64,000 nucleotides of DNA, taken from contig CANLRB010000010.1 in assembly GCA_947493455.1 (NCBI GenBank), positions 1-64,000 on the forward strand. The letters run 5' to 3'. Every line of letters begins with the position of its first letter. Position 1 is the stretch's first letter. The notes below the pieces were generated by a model. The model saw only the letters and a program-made list of their open reading frames with translations. It was not told the DNA's origin and ran no database searches. Positions 26,001 through 35,523 of the stretch are shown here, piece by piece. The stretch comes from an uncultured Pseudoalteromonas sp. (GTDB lineage Bacteria > Pseudomonadota > Gammaproteobacteria > Enterobacterales > Alteromonadaceae). A program made the position numbers and the translations under genes.

Positions 26001-27095
26001 CTAACCAAACGATTTATAAACAACCACGCGATTTCGACCGCTTTCTTTCGCCTCGTACAAGGCTTTATCTGCATTTTCGACTAACTCAGTACACGAACTC
26101 CCAACATATTGGGCAATCCCGAAACTAGCGGTTATGTTGCGTAGACTCTGTCCTGATTTACCATCTTTAACGGCCAAACGTTCAATTTCAGCCCGAATTT
26201 TTTCAGCATAATTTACTGCTGTTTCCACATCTTTAAACTGGCTTAAGATACAAAATTCTTCACCGCCATAGCGATACGCAGTATTAAGTTGGTCAGCATT
26301 TTTTAGTAAGCGCTTTGCCACAACCTGCAGTACTTGATCTCCTTTTTGGTGACCAAAATCATCATTAAATTGTTTAAAGTGATCAATATCTACAAAGGTC
26401 AAAAACAACTTTAATGCACTATGATGACTGCTGCATAAAAGCTCTATATCTTCGTCAAAGGCACCGCGATTATTGAGGCCAGTTAGGGCGTCTTTGGTTG
26501 CCGCTTGCTGGCTTTGCTTTAGTTCTTCACGTAATCGTGAAATTTCATGATAAGCAGTTGATAACTTATTTTGAAAACGTTCCGCCGTCTGCTGCATCAA
26601 CTTTGACTCTTCAGCTAGCTTATTAACTAGATCAAGCACATCAATATCATGACTTTGCTGTTTCGAGTAACGATCTAAATCTTGATTACATGAGTCCAAC
26701 ACTTGCGAAAAGTCGCTAGTAGTCGACAGAGTTTGCCCCATATCCGATTGCACTTGTTCAACTAAATTAGAGATATTTTCAGCAACTGAATCAAACAAGT
26801 CTAAGTCTTTATCTGATAAAAATTCTTCAAATAAATCACGCGATAGTGCTGGCGGGCACGTACCATAGGTTTGTAATGCAGCATCTAGTTTTGCGTTCAA
26901 ATTAGGATGATTGCCCGATACATAACTATACCAAAGCGCATAATTAGCTGGGGTGACTGCAATGTTGTATTTAACCATCAAAGGCACCGCTTTACGCAAG
27001 CACTCCGCAGAGTGCGTCATTGTGTTCTTTAATCTGATATCCACTGAGTTACCCATTAACCTTAATCCATTTCCATGTTGTGTGACACCGGTCAT
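26001..27095 (-). CDS. Diguanylate cyclase (GGDEF domain)
   Basis: A roughly 364-aa cytoplasmic protein. The N-terminal 170 residues are helical and without membrane segments (AVPLMVKYNIAVTPANYALW resembles the N-terminal domain of VdcA-like cyclases). A coiled coil (about 165-205) leads to a GGDEF domain starting DALTGLNNRGAFDED, with metal-site DIDHFKQFND and the active loop GGEEF, which is catalytically competent. No obvious RxxD inhibitory site precedes it. It makes cyclic di-GMP from GTP, usually promoting biofilm over motility. ATG 27056 is an alternative start preceded by TTAAGG. Confidence 0.92.
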   Translation of the reverse strand: MTGVTQHGNGLRLMGNSVDIRLKNTMTHSAECLRKAVPLMVKYNIAVTPANYALWYSYVSGNHPNLNAKLDAALQTYGTCPPALSRDLFEEFLSDKDLDLFDSVAENISNLVEQVQSDMGQTLSTTSDFSQVLDSCNQDLDRYSKQQSHDIDVLDLVNKLAEESKLMQQTAERFQNKLSTAYHEISRLREELKQSQQAATKDALTGLNNRGAFDEDIELLCSSHHSALKLFLTFVDIDHFKQFNDDFGHQKGDQVLQVVAKRLLKNADQLNTAYRYGGEEFCILSQFKDVETAVNYAEKIRAEIERLAVKDGKSGQSLRNITASFGIAQYVGSSCTELVENADKALYEAKESGRNRVVVYKSFG

Positions 27096-27167
27096 ATACA
27101 ACGTCTAAGCTATCGCTCCTTAAAGCTTAGTCAAGGTTGGCTAAATTGAAAGGGTAATTACATAAAA

Positions 27168-28166
27168 TTACTCATGTGCAAAAAACTTTGCTGGCGTTCG
27201 CCGATACTCACCCATACTAATGCCCTTATGTTTAATAAACACTTTCCTAAATGCAGCATCGTCTTGGTATGACAACATAGATGCAATTTGTTGCGCCGTA
27301 TTACTCGTATGCTTTAACAAATAACAGGCGCGCTCAATTCGCGCAATTTGTACATATTGCATTGGTGACAGACCGAATTGCTTTTTAAATCGGCGTGTTA
27401 ATGTACGCTCGCTGACATTGAGCTTATAAGCGAGTGTCGCCAAATCAATTTGCTTATCTAAATTTTGCGTGATCCAGTCTTGTACTTGTTTAAGTGCTGA
27501 GTCTTGGTGCTCTGGTAATAAATCCAAGCTATAAAAGGCGGTTTGCTGAAAGTGCTCTGTGTCGATAAGTAAATATCGCGCGATACTATCTGCGATATCT
27601 TTGCCAAGGTAATGGCGCACCAAATACCAAGTAAGTTGCAAAAAACTGGTCGTCGCACCGCATGTTAAAAACTTCCCATCAATTTGCAGGCTATGGCTCA
27701 CGTTTAATTGGCATCCTTTAATATAGCGCTGAAAAAAACCTTCAAGCCACCAGCTTGCAGTTATTTTTTTTCCCTTAAGCAACCCGGTATTAGCGAGCAT
27801 CGGCACGGCAGTGCATCCGGCTAAAACGAGCTCTGCGCGTTCACAAAGTTGTTTTATTTTTTCACTGAAAGGCGCCATGCTCGTACATAATGACCAAAGA
27901 GCTTGATCATCTTGATATTGACTGCCTGCCCAAATCAGTACATCGAACTGTTCGCTTTCTTCAAGCCAAACATCGGCTTTAAATAGCATACCCTGACTCG
28001 AAGTGACATACTTCTTATCAATACCAACCAATTGCCAAGACAACGGCGCTGCACTTGCGCCTGTTGCCTTATGGTGGAGTCGATTCGCTAGATTTAAAAC
28101 ATCAATAATCCCTGTTACCGCTGTTGCCATAATGCCATCATTTATCAGAATGCCGACTTTAACCAT
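27168..28166 (-). CDS. GlxA-family transcriptional regulator (DJ-1/PfpI domain + AraC HTH)
   Basis: A 332-aa two-domain regulator. Residues 1-170 form a class-I glutamine-amidotransferase/DJ-1 fold with the nucleophile-elbow position LVLAGCTAVPML (Cys present). The C-terminal 100 residues are two AraC helix-turn-helix motifs (LATLAYKLNVSERTLTRRFKKQ and AQQIASMLSYQDDAAFRKVF). Such regulators often control catabolism of amines or small nitrogen compounds. It is divergent from the MAPEG protein gene, which is its most likely target. Confidence 0.9.
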   Translation of the reverse strand: MVKVGILINDGIMATAVTGIIDVLNLANRLHHKATGASAAPLSWQLVGIDKKYVTSSQGMLFKADVWLEESEQFDVLIWAGSQYQDDQALWSLCTSMAPFSEKIKQLCERAELVLAGCTAVPMLANTGLLKGKKITASWWLEGFFQRYIKGCQLNVSHSLQIDGKFLTCGATTSFLQLTWYLVRHYLGKDIADSIARYLLIDTEHFQQTAFYSLDLLPEHQDSALKQVQDWITQNLDKQIDLATLAYKLNVSERTLTRRFKKQFGLSPMQYVQIARIERACYLLKHTSNTAQQIASMLSYQDDAAFRKVFIKHKGISMGEYRRTPAKFFAHE

Positions 28167-28260
28167 GTCTTTTTTGAACCCTAAAATGTCAATAAAGTCA
28201 CTTTAGACTAGTTTTTACATAATTTAAACTTAATTAGAAAATGAATTTGAGGAAACTGAT

Positions 28261-28686
28261 ATGACGACTAATTGGGTCCACGGGCCGATGCTTGCCTTTA
28301 TTTGTTTATTTATATGTGTTTGGCTTATTACGGCAGTGAGGCGGATACGCGCAGTAAAAAATAACCAACTCAGCATCAAAGCGGTGCAAAATCTCATTCA
28401 CGACGAAATGCCGACCCCTGCACTATTACCGGGTCGAAATTACGATAACCTGATGCAGCAGCCCATACTATTTTTTATCTTACTTACTTTATTCTTGTAC
28501 AACGAGTTTACAGAATTGAGTTGGCAAATTGGCGCGTGGAGTTTTGTTATATTGCGTATTTGGCATAGTATTGAGCATATCCGCGCAACCAACATAAAGC
28601 GTCGCACGCTTGCGTTCGGACTCGCATCGAGTTGCTTATGGATATTATGGCTAAGTTATTTAGCAACAATGTTTGCATACCCATAA
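28261..28686 (+). CDS. MAPEG-family membrane protein
   Basis: A 141-aa four-helix membrane protein. The MAPEG signature is visible: PGRNYDNLMQQPILFFILL, with Asn and Glu/Gln residues that bind glutathione in eukaryotic members, and RIWHSIEHI in the third helix. Bacterial members may detoxify lipophilic compounds using thiols, but most are uncharacterised. AGGAAACTGAT precedes the ATG. It is divergent from the GlxA-type regulator. Confidence 0.85.
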   Translation: MTTNWVHGPMLAFICLFICVWLITAVRRIRAVKNNQLSIKAVQNLIHDEMPTPALLPGRNYDNLMQQPILFFILLTLFLYNEFTELSWQIGAWSFVILRIWHSIEHIRATNIKRRTLAFGLASSCLWILWLSYLATMFAYP

Positions 28687-28705
28687 CAAGCTCATTAAAT
28701 AAAGC

Positions 28706-28728
28706 AAGTGGCATTTCACATGCCACTT
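28706..28728 (+). terminator. Hairpin after the MAPEG gene
   Basis: A perfect 9-bp stem AAGTGGCAT / ATGCCACTT (28706-28714 and 28720-28728) with a 5-nt loop, 19 bp after the stop. It has no T run, so it is a weak terminator or a convergent-gene hairpin. Confidence 0.55.
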
Positions 28729-28752
28729 ACAACAGGCGCAAAATAGGTGTCT

Positions 28753-29169
28753 TCACAGAGTTCCTTTAAAGAGCTTTCTCTCTAAAACAAAACCCATAAT
28801 TCCCATCATAAAAAGCATAACACCGATTACCTGTAACCACGCGTTTATCGGGCGCTCAATTCGCTTACCTTCACTATTAAGTAAATAATAAGCGCGTTGC
28901 CCACCATCGACTTGTTTTACAAATTCACGACCGAGATAGATCGGCGAATTAATCGTATCGACTAAACGTCGCTTTGCCATCGCGAGCTTTTTAGCTTCAA
29001 ACTCTTTTGTTTTTTGTAAAAACAACTCTTTATTATTCGCATAGAGGTGCAACGGCTCTTCAAACTCTTCCCAATCATGAAAAATAGTAAGTGGCTCATC
29101 TTGTTTAACAATACCTTGTGATGCATACGGATAAATGATTTCACTGAATATTAGCTTGCTAAAACCTGC
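28753..29169 (-). pseudogene. C-terminal part of a frameshifted membrane XRE regulator
   Basis: This reading frame starts at the frameshift at 29169-29170 and runs 138 codons to the stop at 28753. It continues the upstream helix-turn-helix protein in the +1 frame. The first residues complete a membrane helix (AGF), then comes an extracytoplasmic part with TIFHDWEEFEEPLHLYANN and YLGREFVKQVDGGQRAYYLL, and a second helix (AWLQVIGVMLFMMGIMGFVL). Taken together with the upstream frame the product would be about 252 aa. A separate protein could start only at a TTG near 29052, which has no good ribosome site. Either the gene is broken, the T run is a sequencing error, or slippage joins the frames. 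Confidence 0.6.
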
Positions 29170-29512
29170 AAAAAAAAAGTGTCACCGCCAACACAATAAG
29201 GGCACTCGAAATCGTCAAATAGCGCCTGCGTGCAATAAATTTATTGATTTGCAGTGATGCTAAATAACTTTCAATATCGGGGATTTGTTTAAGCCGTGTA
29301 CCATCTGTTTTTACTAATTGCTCGTCAATCAATTCTGCCAGTGTTAACTCAAATGCGGCTAACAACTTACGCAAGATGTCATTCGACGGTAGTGACTTAT
29401 CGTTCTCAATCTTTGATAAATACGACTGTTCAATGCCAGCTAAATTTGCCAACTCTGGCTGACTCAAACTCTTTTGCTGACGCAGCTGTTTAATTTTTTC
29501 GCCAAATGTCAT
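29159..29512 (-). CDS. XRE-family HTH regulator with membrane anchor, truncated by a frameshift
   Basis: A 117-aa product. An XRE/Cro helix-turn-helix domain fills residues 1-62 (LSQPELANLAGIEQSYLSKIE is the HTH). A linker (63-98) and a membrane helix (TISSALIVLAVTLFF, 100-114) follow. The frame then meets nine T (29170-29178) and ends after three foreign residues. With eight T it would continue for 138 codons into the downstream frame. Membrane-anchored XRE regulators of this size exist in marine gammaproteobacteria. AGGGGTTCTCC-type sequence lies around the start; AAGGAGAACCCCT on the minus strand gives a clear Shine-Dalgarno. It is divergent from the binding-protein/kinase pair. Confidence 0.75.
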   Translation of the reverse strand: MTFGEKIKQLRQQKSLSQPELANLAGIEQSYLSKIENDKSLPSNDILRKLLAAFELTLAELIDEQLVKTDGTRLKQIPDIESYLASLQINKFIARRRYLTISSALIVLAVTLFFCRF

Positions 29513-29741
29513 AGGGGTTCTCCTTGTGTATTGCTATAACAATCAGCAATTCTTGGTAATTCTTAAAGTAATAAGAAGATGAATATACATGAATAGAAGT
29601 GAATTTTAATATATTCATCAATAACAAGCGCTATTTGCGAATATCACTTATCATTTCATTAAATTATTATCGTACCTTTTTCATCGACTTCTAAAATATC
29701 ACCTATACTCACTTTATTTATGGAAGAGCGCTCACTATCAC

Positions 29742-30686
29742 ATGAAGATAATAACCATCCTTATTTGCTTAATACTTATTAAAGGTTGCTCCTATGCCGA
29801 ACCAATAGCGAAAGTTAAAATAGCGATTAACCCATGGCCTGGTTATGAATTTATGTATTTAGCCAGTGAGTTAGGTTACTTTACGGAACAGGGGTTGCAT
29901 ATAGAGATAATTGAAGCTCCATCTCTTGCTGAAGTTGAACGTCTCTACTCACTAGGTAAAGTCAATGCGATGGCGACAACAACAATGGAAGTTATTTCCG
30001 CCTCAATGCGCAACCGAAAACCAACCTCAATAGTACTTATTACAGACTTTTCTAATGGCGGAGATGTCATTTTAGCTGATAAATCAATTGAAAGCCTAAG
30101 CCACTTAAAAGGTAAAAAAATAGGTGCTGAGATTGGTGCTTTGGGCACTTTTTTTCTTCATGAAGCACTTGCAAGTGTTAACTTATCAATAGATGAAGTC
30201 GAAATTGTAAACACTGAACAACTTGATGCTTTGACAACATTTACAGCGGCAAAGATTGATGCTGTCGCAACATATCCACCCTATTCTACCGAACTACTCG
30301 AAACGGGAAAACTGCATCAAATATTTAGCTCTAAAGAAATTCCAGAGACTATTGTCGATGTCATTTCGGTCGATTCTACAATCCTAAACCAAGACCCTGA
30401 ATGGCAAAAAAAATTGTTCTCAGCTTGGCAAAAAACTCTGGATTATTCCCGTTCCAATCCTCAGACAGCATATCAAATTATGTCTCAAAGAGAAGGAATT
30501 AGCGTTAGTGATTTCGAAAAGTCATTGATGCATTTAAAGCTAATACCAAAAAGTGAGCAAGTTGTTTTTTTGCAATCTGATAAACTCAAAAAAAGCTTAA
30601 CAACAGCGTGTTCTATTTTAAAAGAAGCTAAATCGTTTCAGTTTAATTGCAAAAACCTATTTGATTACTTAAAAATAGCCTACTAG
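29742..30686 (+). CDS. NMT1/THI5-like (SsuA-type) periplasmic binding protein
   Basis: A 314-aa exported binding protein. The N-terminus (1-19) is a signal with a possible lipobox ending IKGC (Cys16). The mature protein opens with VKIAINPWPGYEFMYLASELGYF, the signature of the NMT1/THI5/SsuA group that binds thiamine precursors, sulfonates, nitrate or related ligands. LSHLKGKKIGAEIGALGTFF and TAAKIDAVATYPPYS are further family elements. There is no ABC permease or ATPase gene nearby; instead the next gene, 10 bp on, is a hybrid kinase. So it probably serves as a ligand-sensing subunit rather than a transporter part. Confidence 0.85.
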   Translation: MKIITILICLILIKGCSYAEPIAKVKIAINPWPGYEFMYLASELGYFTEQGLHIEIIEAPSLAEVERLYSLGKVNAMATTTMEVISASMRNRKPTSIVLITDFSNGGDVILADKSIESLSHLKGKKIGAEIGALGTFFLHEALASVNLSIDEVEIVNTEQLDALTTFTAAKIDAVATYPPYSTELLETGKLHQIFSSKEIPETIVDVISVDSTILNQDPEWQKKLFSAWQKTLDYSRSNPQTAYQIMSQREGISVSDFEKSLMHLKLIPKSEQVVFLQSDKLKKSLTTACSILKEAKSFQFNCKNLFDYLKIAY

Positions 30687-30696
30687 GTAACAGCCC

Positions 30697-32601
30697 GTGA
30701 TTAGTTTTAACAAGCTCGCAATAGGATACCGAATTTCAATACTACTTGGGATAATATACTCGATCGTCCTCTTCATTTTAGTTGCATTTAATCAAGTAAA
30801 CTCTGAGAAATTAAATCAAACCATGTTGAAATATGAGGCAGAACATATAGTCGAAACCATTATTGTCGCGTCGGCTAGCCAAATAAATTTAGCAAACCTA
30901 ACTCGCATTAGCAGTTCAGTAGGAGCAAATGATAATATTGACCTTGTACTCATTCTAGATGCATCAACTCAAAACATTCTGGCAAGCAATAAAAATCGCT
31001 TTAAAGGTCTCAACCTTTCTGATATCAATCACCCCAAAGGCGGTTTTTTAAATAAGTTACCTGTGTCGCTGAAGGAAGGTTGGCAATTTAATGATGATGG
31101 ATTAATCTACTATACTCAATTTGATGCTATTAGCAGCGATCGAAAATCAATTAGACCTCTCTTAGTTGTCCTATCCATCAGCTCTAACCAATTAAGTAAC
31201 CTAATAGCAAAATCAACTCAGTCGCTTTTTTTCGCAACTGTAATCGGCTTTATAACAGCCATTTTAATTACCATTCTATTATTGCGTAAACATGTGCTCA
31301 ATCCAATTTATCGTCTTATAAATGCAATTAGAGACGAAGAAAAAGCGGATTTAATTGCATCCTTACCTCAAGGGAATAACGACGAAATTACCTCGTTAGC
31401 AACTGAATACAACCAATTGTTATTAAGGCTACAAAGTAAACAAAATGAGCTTATTTTCCAGACCGAGCAAAGTAAACAAGCTGCAAAATCTAAAGCTAAT
31501 TTCTTAGCCGTAATGAGCCACGAAATCAGAACTCCACTTAATGGGGTTATTGGAATTACGAGTATCCTTTCTAAAACCAATCTCACTTCGCATCAGCAAA
31601 GTTTAATAAACACAATTCAAACATCTAGCAACCAGCTACTATCAATTATTAGTGATGTACTCGACTATTCAAAAATAGACGCGGGTAAATTAGAACTCAA
31701 TATTGCAGCTTGTGATTTATCTAGCTTTATTAATTCTTTACATCAAATGTTTATCCCTATCGCTAGCGAAGCTGCAATTGAATTTCATGTCGAAGAGCCA
31801 GAAAATATTAAGGATGTGTGGCTCAATATAGATGAAGTTCGTGTCAGGCAAATTCTTGCAAACCTTTTAAGTAATGCATTTAAATTTACCGAATTCGGTT
31901 ATGTCAAGTTGTCTGTTAACCTTAAACCACGTAGTAGTCAAACCATACTCAATTTTTCAGTTGAAGATACTGGAATTGGTATGACACAAGATCAACTTGA
32001 CCGATTGTTCACAAAATTTATGCAAGCAGATGCAAGTACAGCCCGTAAATATGGCGGTACAGGTCTCGGACTAGCGATTTGCAAACAACTTTGCGAATTA
32101 ATGAAGGGAACTATTTCTGTGGCTTCTCATTTAGATCGAGGTACTAAATTTAATATAGAGATTCCATGCACCTATGGACAACCAAAAAATAGTTCAAATA
32201 TCAATCAAGGTGCAACTCAAATAAGAGAATTGAACATTCTGATTGTCGATGATGTTCCGCTCAACCAAATGATAGCTAAAGCAATGCTAAAGAATCATAT
32301 TATTACTCTTGCAAATAATGGTCTAGAAGCAATTCAACAAGTAAATGATACTCAATTTGATATCATTTTAATGGATTGTCTAATGCCTGAAATGGATGGC
32401 TTTGATACAGCTCGAGTTCTGCGTAAGAGTAATATCAAAACACCAATCATCGCATTAACAGCGAGTGTCATTGAAGAAACAAAAGAGCAATGCTTTGAAG
32501 CAGGTATGAATGATTTCCTCTCCAAACCAATTGTTGAAGCAGATTTACTTAGTAAAATCACAAAGTGGGCACAGTGTTCAACTAAACAAAGTTCACTTTA
32601 A
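30697..32601 (+). CDS. Hybrid sensor histidine kinase paired with a binding protein
   Basis: A 634-aa membrane hybrid kinase starting at GTG (AGGTAA 8-9 bp upstream). TM1 is at about 14-31, a periplasmic domain of about 145 residues with a mixed alpha/beta pattern ([16 protein letters not shown]) follows, then TM2 at 177-196, HAMP and coiled coil (197-262), HisKA with [11 protein letters not shown] (H275), HATPase with [13 protein letters not shown], and a receiver domain with [14 protein letters not shown]. It has no Hpt domain, so an external phosphotransfer protein is needed. It is cotranscribed with the binding protein. The two genes look more AT-rich than the core genes around them. Confidence 0.92.
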   Translation: MISFNKLAIGYRISILLGIIYSIVLFILVAFNQVNSEKLNQTMLKYEAEHIVETIIVASASQINLANLTRISSSVGANDNIDLVLILDASTQNILASNKNRFKGLNLSDINHPKGGFLNKLPVSLKEGWQFNDDGLIYYTQFDAISSDRKSIRPLLVVLSISSNQLSNLIAKSTQSLFFATVIGFITAILITILLLRKHVLNPIYRLINAIRDEEKADLIASLPQGNNDEITSLATEYNQLLLRLQSKQNELIFQTEQSKQAAKSKANFLAVMSHEIRTPLNGVIGITSILSKTNLTSHQQSLINTIQTSSNQLLSIISDVLDYSKIDAGKLELNIAACDLSSFINSLHQMFIPIASEAAIEFHVEEPENIKDVWLNIDEVRVRQILANLLSNAFKFTEFGYVKLSVNLKPRSSQTILNFSVEDTGIGMTQDQLDRLFTKFMQADASTARKYGGTGLGLAICKQLCELMKGTISVASHLDRGTKFNIEIPCTYGQPKNSSNINQGATQIRELNILIVDDVPLNQMIAKAMLKNHIITLANNGLEAIQQVNDTQFDIILMDCLMPEMDGFDTARVLRKSNIKTPIIALTASVIEETKEQCFEAGMNDFLSKPIVEADLLSKITKWAQCSTKQSSL

Positions 32602-32719
32602 ACACATTTGTCACCGTCAATCACCATTATTCACCGCACGGCATTTAGTCACAATAATCAGTTTTAGCTTGGCTATAGTGAACTCAACGCTTTTAAAGCG
32701 CACTGAATGAGGAATGAAA

Positions 32720-32983
32720 ATGACAAATACTTGGAAAATAGTGTTAGCAGGTCGCCAAATACGCATCGTAAATAACGTTGCCAACGAAACCAAACTGTAC
32801 ATCAACGGTAAGCGCTCAGAACTCGAAGAGTCTCAGTTCGGTAATCGTACAAACTATATTGCAAAACTGGGTCAGCTCGGTGCACTTATCATCAGTAAAG
32901 TAAACACGAAACTAGGTCACGAACTGCGCATGTATCATAAGCACAATAATGGCAAACAGCTTTTATTGCGCAGCGAGCTTTAA
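32720..32983 (+). CDS. Small hypothetical protein (87 aa)
   Basis: An 87-aa soluble protein, basic, with a beta-rich start (TWKIVLAGRQIRIVNNVANETKLYI). The start at 32720 is chosen because GAGG lies 7 bp upstream; the ATG six bases earlier is too close to it. The centre (GNRTNYIAKLGQLGALIISKV) may form one amphipathic helix. I do not recognise the family. It is followed 11 bp later by a tiny membrane protein gene with a good ribosome site, so the two form an operon. Confidence 0.65.
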   Translation: MTNTWKIVLAGRQIRIVNNVANETKLYINGKRSELEESQFGNRTNYIAKLGQLGALIISKVNTKLGHELRMYHKHNNGKQLLLRSEL

Positions 32984-32994
32984 TAGAGGTTAAT

Positions 32995-33174
32995 ATGAAA
33001 TTCGTATCCCACAACACATTACTCATTATATTAATCGCCGCTGCGTTTATTTGTTATAGCTTTGCCATTACCCAAGGTGCCGCATTATTTTTTATTCTTG
33101 GCGTGTTACTCGAGCTTAGCTTTTGGATAAAACTAGTTGCTTTTAAACTCAAGCCAAAGCGCTCAAAGCCGTGA
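32995..33174 (+). CDS. Small membrane protein (59 aa)
   Basis: A 59-aa frame with AGAGGT 6 bp before the ATG. It has two hydrophobic segments (about 8-27 and 30-50: LLIILIAAAFICYSFA and ALFFILGVLLELSFWIKLV) and a basic tail KLKPKRSKP, so it is a hairpin-type inner-membrane protein with a cytoplasmic C-terminus. It lies 11 bp after the 87-aa gene and ends 3 bp before the convergent DUF5916-type gene. Function unknown. Confidence 0.7.
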   Translation: MKFVSHNTLLIILIAAAFICYSFAITQGAALFFILGVLLELSFWIKLVAFKLKPKRSKP

Positions 33175-33177
33175 CGC

Positions 33178-35394
33178 TTAAAATAAATAACGTACCTTCA
33201 AGGTTAGCTTTTCCACATCTCTTTGTTGCCAAAGTGATTTAAAACTACTACCAAACGAAAGCGATGATGCGTGCTCTTCGAATAACTCACCGTTACGATT
33301 ATAGACCAAATACACATCAGATAAAGGCCCTAAACGGTATCTTAATTTAACCTGACTCGATAAACGTTTATCTGTAAAACTGGCGTCGGTGTAATGACCA
33401 GCTACCAAATCATGATTTTCAATTTTGAATTGTTGTTGCTGTTTTGCATCTAACAACGCCCACTGTAAATTAACACTTAACTCTAAATCTTCAGATAGCA
33501 AGCCTGTTACAGACGATGAATTTACAAAAAAGTCTCGGTCATATTGGGTCAGTAAATTATTCTGATTAGCAATTAACCACCCATCTCCTGTACGGTAAAA
33601 GTTATTGAATTTAATTGTCCAAAGCGAATGTGGCATAAAGGTCATATCAAGGGCGTATTGTTGTGCACGACCATTGACGCCTTCTTCATCATACTGAAAG
33701 CTGGCCGCCCACGAAAACCAATTGGCATATGGGCTGATATACATCAATCGAAGTCCATTATGGCTGTCTAAATAAAAATGATCAGACGAATAACCAATAT
33801 TGTCATTCCAACCACTATTATAATGGCCCAAGACCATCTCAACCTGGCTACCATTAGCCAACAATAAATTCCCCGTGTAACTCTGCCGCGCTTGTAATTT
33901 AAGGCCATCGTCATTTTCTTGTTGACTCAAATTAAGCGTATTTTTGAAGCGACTAATATTTGTTGTGAGGCCATTAAATGAGTAGTTAAATTTGACATCG
34001 CTATAACGCCAATCATTGCGCTGCGTATAACCTAAATCATTAATATCAAAGCGCTCATCCAATCTTAGGTGACTGAGGCTGACATCACTATTAGCATTAA
34101 ATTGGTATTTTAAATTACCGGAAAAACCATAACCGGAGGTTTTCGAGTTTTCACTAACTTCTGACATCATCAAAGCACTTTGCATTGACCAACTGCCACT
34201 TTGATATTGATTATCAAATGTCATTGTATTCGCCTGTCGCTCATACCATGGCCGCTCAACATGCGTCGCCAATATGCCAAATTGCCATTGCGGAGTCCGA
34301 TACTTTAACCGCGTTGCATAAAAATCTTTGCCAGCATCTTCTCCCTCTTTGACGGCAAACGCGCCAAATTGCCATTGTTCAGATTGATGAACAAACCGCG
34401 ACGCTATATCGATGGGCGTAACTGGGTGTTCACCGTCATCACTGCCAGCACCCATTCTGCGCGTATGAATTAATTTGGTATCTTGTAATGTTGCGACGTT
34501 GAATACCGAAATATCTTGCGTAAAAAAAGGACGCTTATCTGTGCGTAACGTCTCAACGGCCGAATAATTGACTACCAGCTCATCACTGTCTACTTGACCA
34601 AAATCAGGGTTGACCGCCAAACTCAGCTTTTGATGATGGTCCGGCTTATACACCAGATCAAAGCCGATATCGGTCTGATTGTGACTTTCTACCGCATCAT
34701 ATACTTGTGTTACATATGGTACGAACGACAGCATTTGCTGTGTCGGGATCTGTGCACTAATTTTTGGCATTTTTAAATAAAAGTCACTGTTACCAGTGGT
34801 CTGCTTTTGTGACCCATAGATATAATTTCTAGCTAAATCATAAAGTTGAAACGAAATGCCAATTTGCGACGAACCATCTACGGCAACATTATTTTTAAAT
34901 GATACCGTCTGCCAAGGTATAAAGGCTTCTGTCGACCAATAATCTTGCTCTTCATGATATGCATACTGCCAGTCACCGTCCCAATCATAATCAGTCGTCA
35001 ATTGCGGCGTCAAAACAGCATCTTGCATACCTCCGCCGAGTGTTACCGAGAACATATAAGCGCCACTGCCATCGCCAGAAAAGTCGATTACAAAACGATT
35101 GAAATCCGCTTGCATAAAACCATCTTGTAAATTGAACTGCTTTTTCCGTTGATCTATTGATTGATAATTCACGATACCAATGTAGATACCGTCTTCTGTG
35201 GTAAATACTTTTGCATTTACTTTATCGTCTACGCTCTCCAACGTAGCGGGCACAACCTGATAAAATTGGTTGTACTGCGTTGCTGTTTGCCATTGTTTTT
35301 CATTGAGTTGACCATCAATTGTCAATGCAAAAGCGGGGGCACAGATACTATTTGCTAATATAATTAAAGGATAGAAAGTGTCATTCTTTGCCAT
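33178..35394 (-). CDS. DUF5916-type outer-membrane protein with N-terminal carbohydrate-binding-like domain
   Basis: A 738-aa protein with a signal peptide (1-23, ending APAFA). Residues 24-210 form a CBM9-like beta sandwich (LTIDGQLNEKQWQTATQY start, EAFIPWQTV end), and the rest is a predicted outer-membrane beta barrel of alternating aromatic strands ending KLTLKVRYLF with the terminal Phe needed for Bam insertion. A DPDFGQVDSDELVVNYSAVETLRTDKRPFF segment is typical of DUF5916. Family function is unknown; a role in uptake or binding of glycans or peptides is often assumed. It is divergent from a CadC-like regulator that may control it. Confidence 0.85.
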   Translation of the reverse strand: MAKNDTFYPLIILANSICAPAFALTIDGQLNEKQWQTATQYNQFYQVVPATLESVDDKVNAKVFTTEDGIYIGIVNYQSIDQRKKQFNLQDGFMQADFNRFVIDFSGDGSGAYMFSVTLGGGMQDAVLTPQLTTDYDWDGDWQYAYHEEQDYWSTEAFIPWQTVSFKNNVAVDGSSQIGISFQLYDLARNYIYGSQKQTTGNSDFYLKMPKISAQIPTQQMLSFVPYVTQVYDAVESHNQTDIGFDLVYKPDHHQKLSLAVNPDFGQVDSDELVVNYSAVETLRTDKRPFFTQDISVFNVATLQDTKLIHTRRMGAGSDDGEHPVTPIDIASRFVHQSEQWQFGAFAVKEGEDAGKDFYATRLKYRTPQWQFGILATHVERPWYERQANTMTFDNQYQSGSWSMQSALMMSEVSENSKTSGYGFSGNLKYQFNANSDVSLSHLRLDERFDINDLGYTQRNDWRYSDVKFNYSFNGLTTNISRFKNTLNLSQQENDDGLKLQARQSYTGNLLLANGSQVEMVLGHYNSGWNDNIGYSSDHFYLDSHNGLRLMYISPYANWFSWAASFQYDEEGVNGRAQQYALDMTFMPHSLWTIKFNNFYRTGDGWLIANQNNLLTQYDRDFFVNSSSVTGLLSEDLELSVNLQWALLDAKQQQQFKIENHDLVAGHYTDASFTDKRLSSQVKLRYRLGPLSDVYLVYNRNGELFEEHASSLSFGSSFKSLWQQRDVEKLTLKVRYLF

Positions 35395-35523
35395 TATGCG
35401 CTCAGTTTATTTCGATTAACTATTGTCTTTATCTCATCAAAAAAAGGCCTCAAAAGATCTGAACTTTTTCTCAATAACACTGAGCAAAGCCTTATAATTA
35501 TTGACTTTCCTCTGTATCTAAGT

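Noticed and set aside
28962-29144. 60-codon frame on the minus strand in the frameshift region
   Set aside because: Its sequence is low-quality and overlaps the +1 frame that continues the XRE protein.
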